From UMGS1663 sp963558185 (lineage in GTDB: Bacteria > Bacillota > Clostridia > TANB77 > CAG-508): DNA of 51,265 nt. A program made the translations under genes and the position numbers. Every line of letters begins with the position of its first letter. Position 1 is the stretch's first letter. This document shows, in pieces, positions 28,101 through 37,339 of this stretch. The notes beneath the pieces are model-generated. The model did no database searches and had not been told where the DNA came from. It saw only the letters and a program-made list of their open reading frames with translations. Where the stretch lies: the NCBI GenBank assembly GCA_963558185.1, contig CAUWFE010000010.1:1-51265 (forward strand). The letters are read 5' to 3'.

Positions 28101-29003
28101 TTGAATTCAAATATTTTAATAAAAAAGTATGATTATAATACTTTAAAAAATGATTTAATGAAAATAAAAAATGAATATTCATTTTTGCAAACAGAAATAA
28201 TAGGAGAAAGTACACTAAAAGAAAAAATAATTTGCATAAAAATAGGAGAAGGAAAAAGAAAATTGATGATAAATGCATCTCATCACGCAAATGAATGGAT
28301 TACAAGTTTAGTAGTAATGCTTTTTCTAGAAAAATATTTATATTGCTACAAAAATAAAATAAAATATAAAAACTATGATATTCAAAAATTATGGAAAAAA
28401 GCAACAATATATATAGTTCCAATGGTAAATCCAGATGGAGTAAATTTTAGTTTAGGAAAATTAAAAAATAAATATTATTTAGAAAAATGGAAAGAATATT
28501 CTAATATTTTAGATAGGTGGAAAGCAAATATAAATGGTGTGGATTTAAATTTAAACTATCCAGCAGGGTGGGAAATTGCAGTATCAAATAAAAAAAAGTT
28601 AGGAATATATAATGCAGGATTACGAGATTATCCAGGGAATAAAAGCCTTTCAGAAATAGAAACAATTAATATGGTAAATTTAACAAGAAAATATTTATTT
28701 GATATGACAATTTCATTACATTCTCAAGGAAGAGAAATTTATGGACCAAATAAAAAAGAAAATAAAAAAGCATATGAAATAGGAAAAAAATTTGAAAAAA
28801 ATACAGGATATTATTATACATCACCATCATATATGTCATCATTTGCAGGATATAAAGATTGGTTTATACAAGAATATTCAAAACCAGCATACACGATAGA
28901 ACTTGGAAAAGGAGAAGAAGGGAAAGCTTTATCAGAAAATCAGGCACAAACGATTTTACAAGAAATGGAAAAAATATTTCTAATATCTATTGAAAACATA
29001 TAA
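28101..29003 (+). CDS. M14 family zinc carboxypeptidase-like peptidase
   Basis: A 300-residue metallopeptidase of family M14. Zinc ligands His62 and Glu65 lie in SHHANEW, and the third His in SLHSQG near 205. VNPDGVNF and GVDLNLNYP carry the substrate-binding Asn/Arg-type region, and the general base Glu is in YTIELGKG near 267. It resembles the bacterial gamma-D-glutamyl-diaminopimelate endopeptidases that cut peptidoglycan stem peptides, though no LysM domain or signal peptide is present, so it may act on recycled peptides inside the cell. The start is TTG at 28101, five bases after a perfect GGAGG. Confidence 0.87.
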   Translation: MNSNILIKKYDYNTLKNDLMKIKNEYSFLQTEIIGESTLKEKIICIKIGEGKRKLMINASHHANEWITSLVVMLFLEKYLYCYKNKIKYKNYDIQKLWKKATIYIVPMVNPDGVNFSLGKLKNKYYLEKWKEYSNILDRWKANINGVDLNLNYPAGWEIAVSNKKKLGIYNAGLRDYPGNKSLSEIETINMVNLTRKYLFDMTISLHSQGREIYGPNKKENKKAYEIGKKFEKNTGYYYTSPSYMSSFAGYKDWFIQEYSKPAYTIELGKGEEGKALSENQAQTILQEMEKIFLISIENI

Positions 29004-29004
29004 T

Positions 29005-29034
29005 GAAAAAATGTTGATATATCAACATTTTTTG
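29005..29034. terminator. Bidirectional terminator after the M14 peptidase
   Basis: AAAAAATGTTGATA and TATCAACATTTTTT form a perfect palindromic stem with T residues on both strands, directly after the stop codon. Confidence 0.85.
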
Positions 29035-29074
29035 ATATTAAAAATGAAAAAGTAAAAATTTTTTAAAAAAGCCA

Positions 29075-29103
29075 TTGACAAATAATGGAAAATAGTGTAA
29101 AAT
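29075..29103 (+). promoter_or_regulatory. Promoter of the plus-strand T4SS block
   Basis: TTGACA at 29075-29080, 17-bp spacer, TAAAAT at 29098-29103. This is close to consensus, so the block is under a standard housekeeping promoter. The first ribosome binding site (AAAGGAG, 29121) follows about 20 bp later. Confidence 0.85.
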
Positions 29104-29135
29104 AAAAAACAAATCAAGAGAAAGGAGCAATACAT

Positions 29136-29687
29136 ATCAAAAAGAATTTTAATTCTGTACAAGAATGGCTGCCATATGAAAAGTTTTTTGAAGATGGAAT
29201 AATACAATTAAAAGATAATTCATATATTAAAATATTAAAAATTATTCCAATTAATTTTAATTTAAAAACAGAATTAGAAAAGCAGGCAATTTTAAATTCG
29301 TATAAAATATTTTTTAAAACATGTAATTTTAACTTTCAAGTAATTATTCAAAGTAGTAAAGAAGATTTAAGTACTCATATTTCTTATATTGAAAAAAGAA
29401 ATGATACTGAAAAAATTAAAACTATTTCTCAAAATTATATTCAATATATAAAACAATTAAACCAAAATAAAAAATCTTCAAATAAAAAATTTTATATAGT
29501 GTTAAAAAAATCAAATGAAAACAAAATTCCAAAAATATTAATAGAAGAATTAAATGAAGAATATTTTAAAATAAAAGAATGCTTAGCAAGATGTGGAAAT
29601 ATTGTACAAGATATTTCAAATAAACAACAGGCAAAAGATGTAATATTCTCATTTTTAAATAAAAGGATTTATATAGAAAAATATTAA
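29136..29687 (+). CDS. TraC-like T4SS-associated protein with non-AUG start
   Basis: The frame is open from 29106 to the stop at 29685 and reads as a soluble protein of about 183 residues. It begins KKNFNSVQEWLPYEKFFEDG and continues with a YIKILKIIPINFNL strand, then TCNFNFQVIIQSSKEDL and a helical C-terminal half. The opening resembles N-terminal parts of TraC/VirB4-type conjugation ATPases, and the gene lies directly before virB4, so I call it a T4SS component. No ATG, GTG or TTG exists between the promoter and the conserved start. The AAAGGAG site (29121-29127) stands eight bases before an ATC (29136), and ATA at 29130 is too close. A GTG at 29499 would delete two thirds of the protein. 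Start codon use is therefore the main uncertainty. Confidence 0.7.
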   Translation: MKKNFNSVQEWLPYEKFFEDGIIQLKDNSYIKILKIIPINFNLKTELEKQAILNSYKIFFKTCNFNFQVIIQSSKEDLSTHISYIEKRNDTEKIKTISQNYIQYIKQLNQNKKSSNKKFYIVLKKSNENKIPKILIEELNEEYFKIKECLARCGNIVQDISNKQQAKDVIFSFLNKRIYIEKY

Positions 29688-29701
29688 TAATAAAAGGAGG
29701 A

Positions 29702-31496
29702 ATGAATATTCAAAAGGATAATTTAAAAAATAAATTACAGGGAATTTTCACGGCAAAAGATGAAATTAGTCCAAGTTATATTCAAACAACAAATCCAAAA
29801 TACATAGAAATTGATGGAATTTATTATTCTACATTACTTATAGTAAATTATTATAGAGAACAAGAAGAACTTTTGTTAAAAACTTTAATAGATAGTAATA
29901 TAAATATTAATATATCAATATTTTATGAAAAACAAGATTCATATAAAGTAATAAAAGATTTAACATATCATATAGGTAATGTAGGAGTAGAAATAAAAGG
30001 AAAAAATGAAAATAGAGAAGATATTGAAATAGCTTCATTTACATATCATGATGCAAAATATATAAGAAAAGAAATACAAGTAAATAATGAAGAATTATAT
30101 TATTTATATATTTATATTACAACATATTCAGAACAAGAAAAAGAATTAGAATATTTATTAAATAAAATAGAAGGAATATTACAAAGTAAAGGTATGCAAA
30201 TAAGAAGAGCATATTTTAGGCAAGAACAAGCGCTATTAAGTAATTTACCTCTTATGGAAAATCAAAAAGATGTAAAAGAAGTATCAAAAAGAAATGTACT
30301 AACATCTAGTTTAATATGTACTTATCCATTTATTTCTTCTGCTATATTTGACGAAAAAGGAATTTTTATAGGAACTAATATTTATAATAATTCATTAGTT
30401 TTTATAGATAGATATGATAAAAATAAATATAAAAATGCTAATATGTGTATATTTGGAACGAGTGGAGCACGGAAAATCATTTTATATAAAATTATTAGCT
30501 TTGCGTTATAGAATACTTGGAGTGGAACAATATATTATAGATCCAGACAGAGAATATACCAAACTATGTAAAGAGGTAGAAGGAACTTTATTAAAAATGG
30601 GACCAAGCTCAAATACATATATAAATGTATTTGATATAAGAGAAGAAAGTTTGGAAGAAGGACAAAATGGATATTTAGCAACTAAAATTGGAAAATTAAT
30701 TGGATTTTTTAATCTTATATTTGGAAATATAAATGAAGAAGAAAAAGCAATATTAGAAGAAAAAATAATAGAATTATATAATAGAAAAGGAATAACATTT
30801 CAAGATGAATCTTTATATCAAAAAACAGATAAAATATCTATAAAACCAATATTTAAAGAAAGTAAACATATGCCAATTTTACAAGAATTTTATGAATTAC
30901 TAGGAGAAGATACAAGAACAATAACAATGCAAACAAAATTAATTCCATTTGTAAAAGGTTCATTAAAATTTTTAAATAATTATACAAATGTAGAATTAAA
31001 AAATCTATTTATTGTAGCAGATGTATATGAATTAGGTGAAGAAAATTTAAAATATGGAATGTATATATTTACAGAACTATTTTGGGATAAAATAAAAAAA
31101 GATAGAAATATCAAAAAAGCAATATACTTAGACGAAATATGGAGACTTATAGGAATAACCTCTAATAAGGAAGTAGCAAGTTTTATATATAGAATATTTA
31201 AAACAATTAGAAAATATGGAGGAAGTGGAGTAGCTATCACGCAAGATGTATCAGACTTATTTAGTTTAGAAAATGGAACATATGGAAAGAGTATACTTAA
31301 TAATTCAGAGATAAAAACATTTTTTTCACTAGAAGAAGAAAATATACAATTATTATCAAAGTACACAAAATTATCAGAAAAAGAAAAAATAGAAATGAAA
31401 TCGTTAAAAAGAGGAGAATGTATAATGTTTGTAGGAAATGACCATATATTAACAAAAATAGAAAGTTCAGAAGAAGAAAAAAAGTTAGTAGAATGA
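29702..31496 (+). CDS. virB4: VirB4-family T4SS ATPase, +1 frameshift at CGG inside Walker A
   Basis: VirB4/TraE-type ATPases energise T4SS assembly and transport. The gene is read in two overlapping frames. The first runs from 29702 to GTSGA (residues 252-256), then at 30470 the codon CGG breaks the P-loop. If the C is skipped the next codons give GKSFYIKL, restoring a perfect GTSGAGKS, and the new frame stays open to 31496. It includes DPDREYTKL, the Walker B-like AIYLDEIW near 472-479 and the GVAITQDVSDLF helix-switch region. The joined protein has about 597 residues with no other interruption. The ATG lies just one base after GGAGG, whereas ATT at 29708 has ideal spacing. Options are programmed +1 frameshifting, a very recent inactivating insertion or an assembly error. 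Confidence 0.8.
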
Positions 31497-31515
31497 AAGA
31501 AAGGAAAAAATAAAA

Positions 31516-32697
31516 ATGATAAAAATAGTTACAGCTTTAGGAAACCCACAAATAAATGAATTACTGAGAAAAGAAAAAGAATTAGAAATAATAGCACCAG
31601 ATATTCAATATCAAGAAGGAATATTTGAAATATTAAATGAAAACAAAAATATTGAAAAAATATTAATAAGTGAATTATTACCAGGAGAAAATACTTTACA
31701 AGAAATAATAAAAAAAATAAAAGAAAAAAATAATAAAATAGAAATAATAATTTTTTTAGAAAAAGAAAATAAATATTTAGAAAATGAAATAAAAAATTTA
31801 GGAATAAAAAAAATAATTTATAATAATCAAATGTCTATAAAAGAAATAATTAAATTATTAATTCAAAATGAAGAAAATATAGAAGAACTAAAAAGAGAAA
31901 TTCAAAATCTTAAAAAAATATTAGAACAAAATAATATACAAAGCCAAAATAAAAAACAAGAAATAGAAGAAGAAAAAAATATTAACAATAAAAATTATAT
32001 TATATCGATACTAGGAACAGGTGGAGTAGGAAAAAGTATAGTTACAATTCAATTAGCAAATATATTAAAAATAAAAAATAAAAAAATATTAATAATAGAT
32101 TTTGATATTTTAAATAATAGTTTACACACAATGTTAGGTGTACAAAAATATACAAAAAAAGTACAAAAAATATTAAAGGAAAATGATATTATTTCCTCTC
32201 AAATTCAAATCAAAGATTTAATTATTAAAATAAATTCATCAATAGATTTAATTTCTGGAATTAATTTAATGTTCGATAGTAAATATAAAATAAGTAGTGA
32301 AAAAATTTATAGTATAATACAAGAAATTAAAAAATATTATGACTATATATTAATAGATACATCTTCAGAATGTTTCTTTGATTATACAAAAAATATTATA
32401 GAAAATAGCACTAAAAATATATTTATTATAGAATCAAATTTATCTGAAATAAAAAAATCAAAAAATATATTAAATATGTATACAAAACAATGGAAAATAA
32501 AAAAAGAGAAAATTAAAATTTTAATTAATAAATATAATGAAAATTCAATAGAAGAAAATATTATAAAAAATATATTTTCAGAATATTCAATAATAGGAAA
32601 AATAACAATGAGTAATAAATATAATCAATATATAAATGAAAATTTTAAAAATATTGATAAAATAATAGAAAAAGAATATAAAAAAATAAAAATATAA
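31516..32697 (+). CDS. MinD/CpaE-like P-loop ATPase in the T4SS block
   Basis: 393 residues. Residues about 1-110 resemble a divergent receiver-like fold, as in CpaE. A Glu/Lys-rich coiled coil spans about 115-160. A MinD/ParA-type ATPase follows with the deviant Walker A GTGGVGKSIV near 167-176, LIIDFDILNNSLH near 193-205 and YDYILIDTSSE near 275-285. CpaE proteins position type IV/Tad pilus machines, so this one may place the T4SS in the envelope (inference). The last residues do not form a clear MinD amphipathic targeting helix. It is extremely AT-rich and Ile/Lys/Asn-rich. The gene follows virB4 by 19 bp, surely in the same operon. Confidence 0.8.
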   Translation: MIKIVTALGNPQINELLRKEKELEIIAPDIQYQEGIFEILNENKNIEKILISELLPGENTLQEIIKKIKEKNNKIEIIIFLEKENKYLENEIKNLGIKKIIYNNQMSIKEIIKLLIQNEENIEELKREIQNLKKILEQNNIQSQNKKQEIEEEKNINNKNYIISILGTGGVGKSIVTIQLANILKIKNKKILIIDFDILNNSLHTMLGVQKYTKKVQKILKENDIISSQIQIKDLIIKINSSIDLISGINLMFDSKYKISSEKIYSIIQEIKKYYDYILIDTSSECFFDYTKNIIENSTKNIFIIESNLSEIKKSKNILNMYTKQWKIKKEKIKILINKYNENSIEENIIKNIFSEYSIIGKITMSNKYNQYINENFKNIDKIIEKEYKKIKI

Positions 32698-32716
32698 AAA
32701 TATAAAAGGAGAATTT

Positions 32717-33424
32717 ATGCCAGAATTAGAAAATGAAATTATACAAAAAAATTCGTTAGAAAAAGAGCAAAAAAATTTTTTCGAAACTAATATTGGAAAA
32801 ATAGTAAATATTGGTTTAGATATAGGATTAAGAGCTTTATTGCCAGATATGATAGAAGAACAAATAATAGATGTTAAAGACAGCATAATGCAAGAAGGAC
32901 TAAAAGAAGGAATAAAGAAAGCAGTGGATTCAGCAGTAGACTTAGGAAAAAGTGTAGTAGGAATTTTTACAGGAAATTTTGAAACAGTTGGACAAGCTCA
33001 AAATGCAATAAAAAATGGAGGAATTATAGATGGAATTTCAAATACATTAGATTTTGTGTTTGAAAAAGTAGGAGATACTGGGAAAATACCCAATAACATA
33101 GTAACAACAATCAAAAAAGGTAAAAATGTAATATTAGACAGTATTTCTAATAATATAGAGGAAGAATTTAATAAACAATTAGATGCAGCAGAAAAACTGC
33201 AAAAATATACAGATAATTGGAAACAATATTTTCAAAATCATAATTTTGCAGGAATGGAAAAAGAATATCAAAAAATGCAAGATAAGTTTAAAACAATAAT
33301 ACCATTAGAAAATACAATAAAAGAAGCAAGAACAATACAGAATTTGCATCAATTAATTAAAAATAATAATCAAAATTTTAATTTAACAGCAGAACAACTT
33401 GAACTTGTAAAATTATTAAATTAG
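32717..33424 (+). CDS. Unknown 235-residue protein ending the plus-strand T4SS block
   Basis: I do not recognise this protein. It is mostly helical, with alternating Gly/Ala-containing amphipathic helices (GLDIGLRALLPDMIEEQ near 31-47, KKAVDSAVDLGKSVVGIF near 69-86) and a charged C-terminal half (EKLQKYTDNWKQYFQNHNF). It has no clear signal peptide. The central helix could insert into or lie on a membrane. Its fixed place after virB4 and the MinD-like gene, with a good ribosome binding site (GGAG, five bases), suggests a cargo, effector or accessory of this machine, but that is inference. A terminator follows at 33635. Confidence 0.6.
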   Translation: MPELENEIIQKNSLEKEQKNFFETNIGKIVNIGLDIGLRALLPDMIEEQIIDVKDSIMQEGLKEGIKKAVDSAVDLGKSVVGIFTGNFETVGQAQNAIKNGGIIDGISNTLDFVFEKVGDTGKIPNNIVTTIKKGKNVILDSISNNIEEEFNKQLDAAEKLQKYTDNWKQYFQNHNFAGMEKEYQKMQDKFKTIIPLENTIKEARTIQNLHQLIKNNNQNFNLTAEQLELVKLLN

Positions 33425-33634
33425 TTATTTACTATTACTTTAATTAAGAAGTAATATAAATATATATTATTATCAAATTATTTATTATATATTTTCGTTA
33501 ATTCATAAAAAAATTATATCAATATAGTAGTTTTGTTAAAAAAGTTATTATCAGGGAATAAAAATTTTAATCAATAAAATTCAAATATTAAGAAAATATA
33601 TGGTAAAAATTTAGTTCAAAATATTAAATTAAAT

Positions 33635-33678
33635 AAAGCTAAAAAACCTTAAAATCCCTAAAGTTTTTTAGCTTTTTT
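33635..33678 (+). terminator. Terminator before gyrA
   Basis: AAAGCTAAAAAAC and GTTTTTTAGCTTT form a perfect 13-bp stem with a 15-base loop, followed by T residues. The preceding 33425-33634 holds nothing I can identify. Confidence 0.8.
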
Positions 33679-33680
33679 CC

Positions 33681-33709
33681 TTGCATATTTTTAATGTTTA
33701 AAGTATAAT
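33681..33709 (+). promoter_or_regulatory. Promoter of gyrA
   Basis: TTGCAT at 33681-33686, 17-bp spacer, TATAAT at 33704-33709. gyrA thus has its own promoter, apart from gyrB. Confidence 0.8.
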
Positions 33710-33754
33710 ACATACATAGGAAAAAGCACAAAGGGAAAAGAAAGGATGTAAAAA

Positions 33755-36205
33755 ATGGAAGAAAATAGAGACGGAAAAATTATTGTTAGAAACATAGAAA
33801 CAGAAATGAAAACAGCATATATTGATTATGCTATGAGTGTTATTGTACAGCGTGCACTTCCAGATGTTAGAGATGGTCTTAAACCAGTACATAGAAGAAT
33901 TTTATATACTATGTATGAAGATGGATTAACATCAGATAAACCATATAGAAAATCAGCAACAACAGTTGGAGATGTGCTTGGTAGATATCATCCACATGGA
34001 GACTCTTCTGTATATGATGCAATGGTAAGAATGGCTCAAGACTTTTCACTTAGATATCCATTAATAGATGGACATGGAAACTTTGGTTCTACTGATGGAG
34101 ATGGAGCTGCTGCTTATCGTTATACAGAGGCAAGAATGTCAAAAATTGCAGAAACAATGTTGACAGATATAGAAAAAAATACAGTAGATTTTATGCCAAA
34201 CTTTGATGACAGATTACAAGAACCAACTGTCCTTCCAGCTAAAATACCAGCACTTTTAGTAAATGGTTCATCAGGAATAGCTGTTGGAATGGCAACAAAC
34301 ATACCACCACATAACTTAACAGAAGTTATAAACGGAATTATAAAATTAATAGAAGAAGATAATGTAACAGACGAAGAATTAATGGCAATAATAAAAGGAC
34401 CAGATTTCCCAACAGAAGGAATGATATTAGGGAGAGAAGGAATTAAACAAGCATATACAACTGGTAGAGGAAAGATAACTGTAAGAGCGGAAGCAGAAAT
34501 TGAAGAAATGAGTAATAACAAACAAAGAATTATTGTAAGTTCATTACCATATCAAGTAAATAAAGCAAAATTAATAGAAAATATAGCATCACATGTTAGG
34601 GAAAAGAAAATAGAAGGAATCTCAGAAATAAGAGATGAATCTGATAGAAAAGAAAAAGTAAGAATTGTAATTGAATTAAAAAGAGATGCAAATGCACAAG
34701 TAGTATTAAATCAATTATATAAAAATACACAAATGCAAGATTCTTTTGGAATCATTATGTTAGCATTAGTTGATGGAGAACCAAAAGTTCTTACATTAAG
34801 ACAATGTTTGCAATATTACATAGAACATAGAAAAAAAGTTATTCTTCGTAGAACAAAATTTGAATTAGATAAAGCATTAGCAAGAGCACATATATTAGAA
34901 GGATTAAAAATAGCATTAGATAATATAGACGAAGTTATAAATATTATTCGTAGTGCATATGATGATGCCAAAGAAAGATTAATGAAAAGATTTAATCTTT
35001 CAGAAATTCAAGCTCAAGCAATTTTAGATATGAGATTAAAAACATTATCAGGATTGCAAAGAGAAAAAATAGAAGAAGAATATGAACAATTAATGAAATT
35101 AATTGAACATTTAAGAGCAGTACTAGAAAGCGAAAAATTGGTATTTGATATAATAAAAGAAGAACTAACAGAAATTAAAGAAAAATATGGAGATGAAAGA
35201 AAAACAAAAATTGTTGCAGCTGAAGGAGAAATAGACATAGAAGATTTAATAAAAGAAGAACAAGCAGTAGTTGCTTTAACACATTTTGGTTATATCAAAA
35301 GAATGCCAATAGATACATATAAGAGCCAAAGACGTGGAGGAAAAGGAATTACAGGTATTGCAACAAGAGAAGAAGATTTTGTAAAACAAATTTTCACAGC
35401 ATCAACTCATGATACGATATTATTCTTTAGTAATAAAGGAAAAGTATATCAATTAAGAGGATATGAAATTCCAGAGGCAGGTAGAACAGCAAAGGGAACA
35501 GCTATAGTTAATTTATTAAGGTTAGATAATGGAGAAAAAATTTCAGCAGTTATACCAATAAATAATTTTGCAGAAGGTAAATATTTATTAATGTGCACAA
35601 AGAATGGTTTAATTAAGAAAACATCTCTTCAAGAATATAATTCAGTAAGAAAGAGTGGATTACTTGCAATAACACTAAAAGATGATGATGAATTAATAGA
35701 AGTAAGATTAACAGATGGAGAAGATAATATTGTACTAGTAACTAAAAAAGGTATGAGCATTACTTTTGATGAAAAAGACGTACGTCCGATGGGAAGAACA
35801 GCACAAGGTGTAATAGGTATGAAAATAGATAATGATGATGAAATTATTGGAATGGAATCTATTATAACAGGAAATAATGCTACATTACTTGCTATTACTG
35901 AAAATGGTTTTGGAAAAAGAACAGAACTAGAAGAATATAGAGTTCAAAATAGAGGTGGTAGAGGAGTCATTACATATAAAGTAACACCAAAAACAGGAAA
36001 CTTAGTTGGAATTAAAATTACTGATGGAACAGAAGATGTAATGTTAATTACAGATACGGGAACAATTATTAGATTAAAAGTAGAAGAAATTAGTATATTA
36101 GGAAGATCAACTCAAGGTGTTACACTAATGAGAACAAATGATGGAGGAAAAGTAGTAAGTATAGAAACGATTACTACTCAAGAGGAGGAAGAAGAAGCAG
36201 AATAG
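33755..36205 (+). CDS. gyrA: DNA gyrase subunit A
   Basis: 816 residues. The catalytic Tyr123 is in AAYRYTEARMS. The quinolone-resistance region reads HPHGDSSVYDAM, with Ser84 and Asp88 at the positions of E. coli Ser83 and Asp87, a susceptible-type sequence. The C-terminal beta-pinwheel begins after about residue 500 and holds the GyrA box QRRGGKG near 524-530, needed to wrap DNA. This distinguishes it from ParC. It ends in an acidic tail. It is separated from gyrB by the M14 gene and four T4SS-block genes. Confidence 0.98.
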   Translation: MEENRDGKIIVRNIETEMKTAYIDYAMSVIVQRALPDVRDGLKPVHRRILYTMYEDGLTSDKPYRKSATTVGDVLGRYHPHGDSSVYDAMVRMAQDFSLRYPLIDGHGNFGSTDGDGAAAYRYTEARMSKIAETMLTDIEKNTVDFMPNFDDRLQEPTVLPAKIPALLVNGSSGIAVGMATNIPPHNLTEVINGIIKLIEEDNVTDEELMAIIKGPDFPTEGMILGREGIKQAYTTGRGKITVRAEAEIEEMSNNKQRIIVSSLPYQVNKAKLIENIASHVREKKIEGISEIRDESDRKEKVRIVIELKRDANAQVVLNQLYKNTQMQDSFGIIMLALVDGEPKVLTLRQCLQYYIEHRKKVILRRTKFELDKALARAHILEGLKIALDNIDEVINIIRSAYDDAKERLMKRFNLSEIQAQAILDMRLKTLSGLQREKIEEEYEQLMKLIEHLRAVLESEKLVFDIIKEELTEIKEKYGDERKTKIVAAEGEIDIEDLIKEEQAVVALTHFGYIKRMPIDTYKSQRRGGKGITGIATREEDFVKQIFTASTHDTILFFSNKGKVYQLRGYEIPEAGRTAKGTAIVNLLRLDNGEKISAVIPINNFAEGKYLLMCTKNGLIKKTSLQEYNSVRKSGLLAITLKDDDELIEVRLTDGEDNIVLVTKKGMSITFDEKDVRPMGRTAQGVIGMKIDNDDEIIGMESIITGNNATLLAITENGFGKRTELEEYRVQNRGGRGVITYKVTPKTGNLVGIKITDGTEDVMLITDTGTIIRLKVEEISILGRSTQGVTLMRTNDGGKVVSIETITTQEEEEEAE

Positions 36206-36240
36206 TAAATCCATTTATTTAATATATAAAAAAATTTAAA

Positions 36241-36285
36241 ATAATCTCTATAGAGTATATTATAAAAATACTTTATAGAGATTAT
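36241..36285. terminator. Hairpin between convergent gyrA and dnaI
   Basis: ATAATCTCTATAGAGTAT pairs with ATACTTTATAGAGATTAT (18 bp with one G-U) around a 9-base loop. The T tracts are poor, but the convergent position suggests termination for both sides. Confidence 0.65.
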
Positions 36286-36316
36286 TAAATATAAAATAGA
36301 ATAATTAGTATTTACA

Positions 36317-37330
36317 TTATTTATTATTAAATCTTTTTTGAAAACGTATATCTTCACCATAAAAATAACAAATGTTATAATTTCCAATTATACGAGAAAC
36401 AATTCTTTCATCATAATTTGAATATAAATTTTGCAAACTTAAATTTGTAGAGATAATAGTTTTTGTAACTTTATTATTAGGATTTAATAATCTAGTATTT
36501 AAAACATTAAATAATTCAGTAAATTTCATACTATTCATAGATTCTGTTCCTAAATCATCAATAATAAGTAAATCAACATGCAACAGATTATCATAAATAT
36601 TGCTTGGAACATCTTTTTTTCCAAATCTATAATCAATAATTGTATCTAACATAACGGGAGCAGTTTGATATAAAACTGTTTTACCTCTTTTTAATAATTC
36701 ATTTGCAATACAACTACTTAAAAAAGTTTTACCTAATCCAGTATTTCCTGTAAAAAGTAAATTATTTTCATTAGGATTATCAAAATTTTCTATAAATTTG
36801 TAAGCAATTTTTTTAATATTTTCTATATTTTCTCTAGGTGACTTATCAGAATTATATTTATTTTTATCCACAATATCAGAATAATATGTGGATAAAAAGT
36901 TTTCAAATTTTTGATTTTCAAGGTTAGAAATATTACTTTTATTGTATTCTAAATTAAATAATCTTTGTTTTAAACAATTACACATACTACTATGATATCC
37001 ATCTGTAACATAACCTGTATCTTTACACGTTTCGCAATCAAATTTTGGTTTTAAATCATAAACTGTTTTTCCAATAGAAGATAAAAGAGATTCTTTTTCT
37101 TTTTTATAATTATTAATTTTTTCTTCTAATTTTTTTACCAATTCAGGATTATTATTATTAAGCATCAATTTAGATGTATTTATAGCTTCTTTTGTCAAAG
37201 AATCATCAATTTCTTGTAAGCGAGGTATACGAGAATAAATTTCTTCTTTTCTTTTTTTAGCTTCATATACAGCATGCATACGCTTTTTTTCGTATTCAGT
37301 TAATAATTGCTTTAAAGCAGAATTTTCCAT
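36317..37330 (-). CDS. dnaI: Helicase loader DnaI/DnaC-type ATPase
   Basis: A 337-residue AAA+ ATPase of the DnaC/DnaI/IstB group. An N-terminal coiled coil is followed by a zinc-binding cluster with Cys99, Cys102, Cys117 and Cys119 (CETCKDTGY, CNC), as in Bacillus DnaI. Walker A TGNTGLGKT is at 194-202, Walker B LLIIDDLGTE near 253-262, and sensor 1 IISTN follows. It delivers the replicative helicase to the DnaA-opened origin. It follows the dnaD-like gene by nine bases, the usual clostridial primosome pair. The IstB alternative is unlikely, as no transposase is present. Confidence 0.9.
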   Translation of the reverse strand: MENSALKQLLTEYEKKRMHAVYEAKKRKEEIYSRIPRLQEIDDSLTKEAINTSKLMLNNNNPELVKKLEEKINNYKKEKESLLSSIGKTVYDLKPKFDCETCKDTGYVTDGYHSSMCNCLKQRLFNLEYNKSNISNLENQKFENFLSTYYSDIVDKNKYNSDKSPRENIENIKKIAYKFIENFDNPNENNLLFTGNTGLGKTFLSSCIANELLKRGKTVLYQTAPVMLDTIIDYRFGKKDVPSNIYDNLLHVDLLIIDDLGTESMNSMKFTELFNVLNTRLLNPNNKVTKTIISTNLSLQNLYSNYDERIVSRIIGNYNICYFYGEDIRFQKRFNNK

Positions 37331-37339
37331 ATATGCCTC

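Noticed and set aside
29499..29687. 62-residue gene starting at GTG 29499
   Set aside because: It is only the C-terminal part of a frame that stays open back to 29106, beside a promoter and ribosome binding site.
36317..37330. IstB helper of an IS21 transposon
   Set aside because: The zinc cluster, length and pairing with dnaD match the chromosomal helicase loader, and no transposase is nearby.
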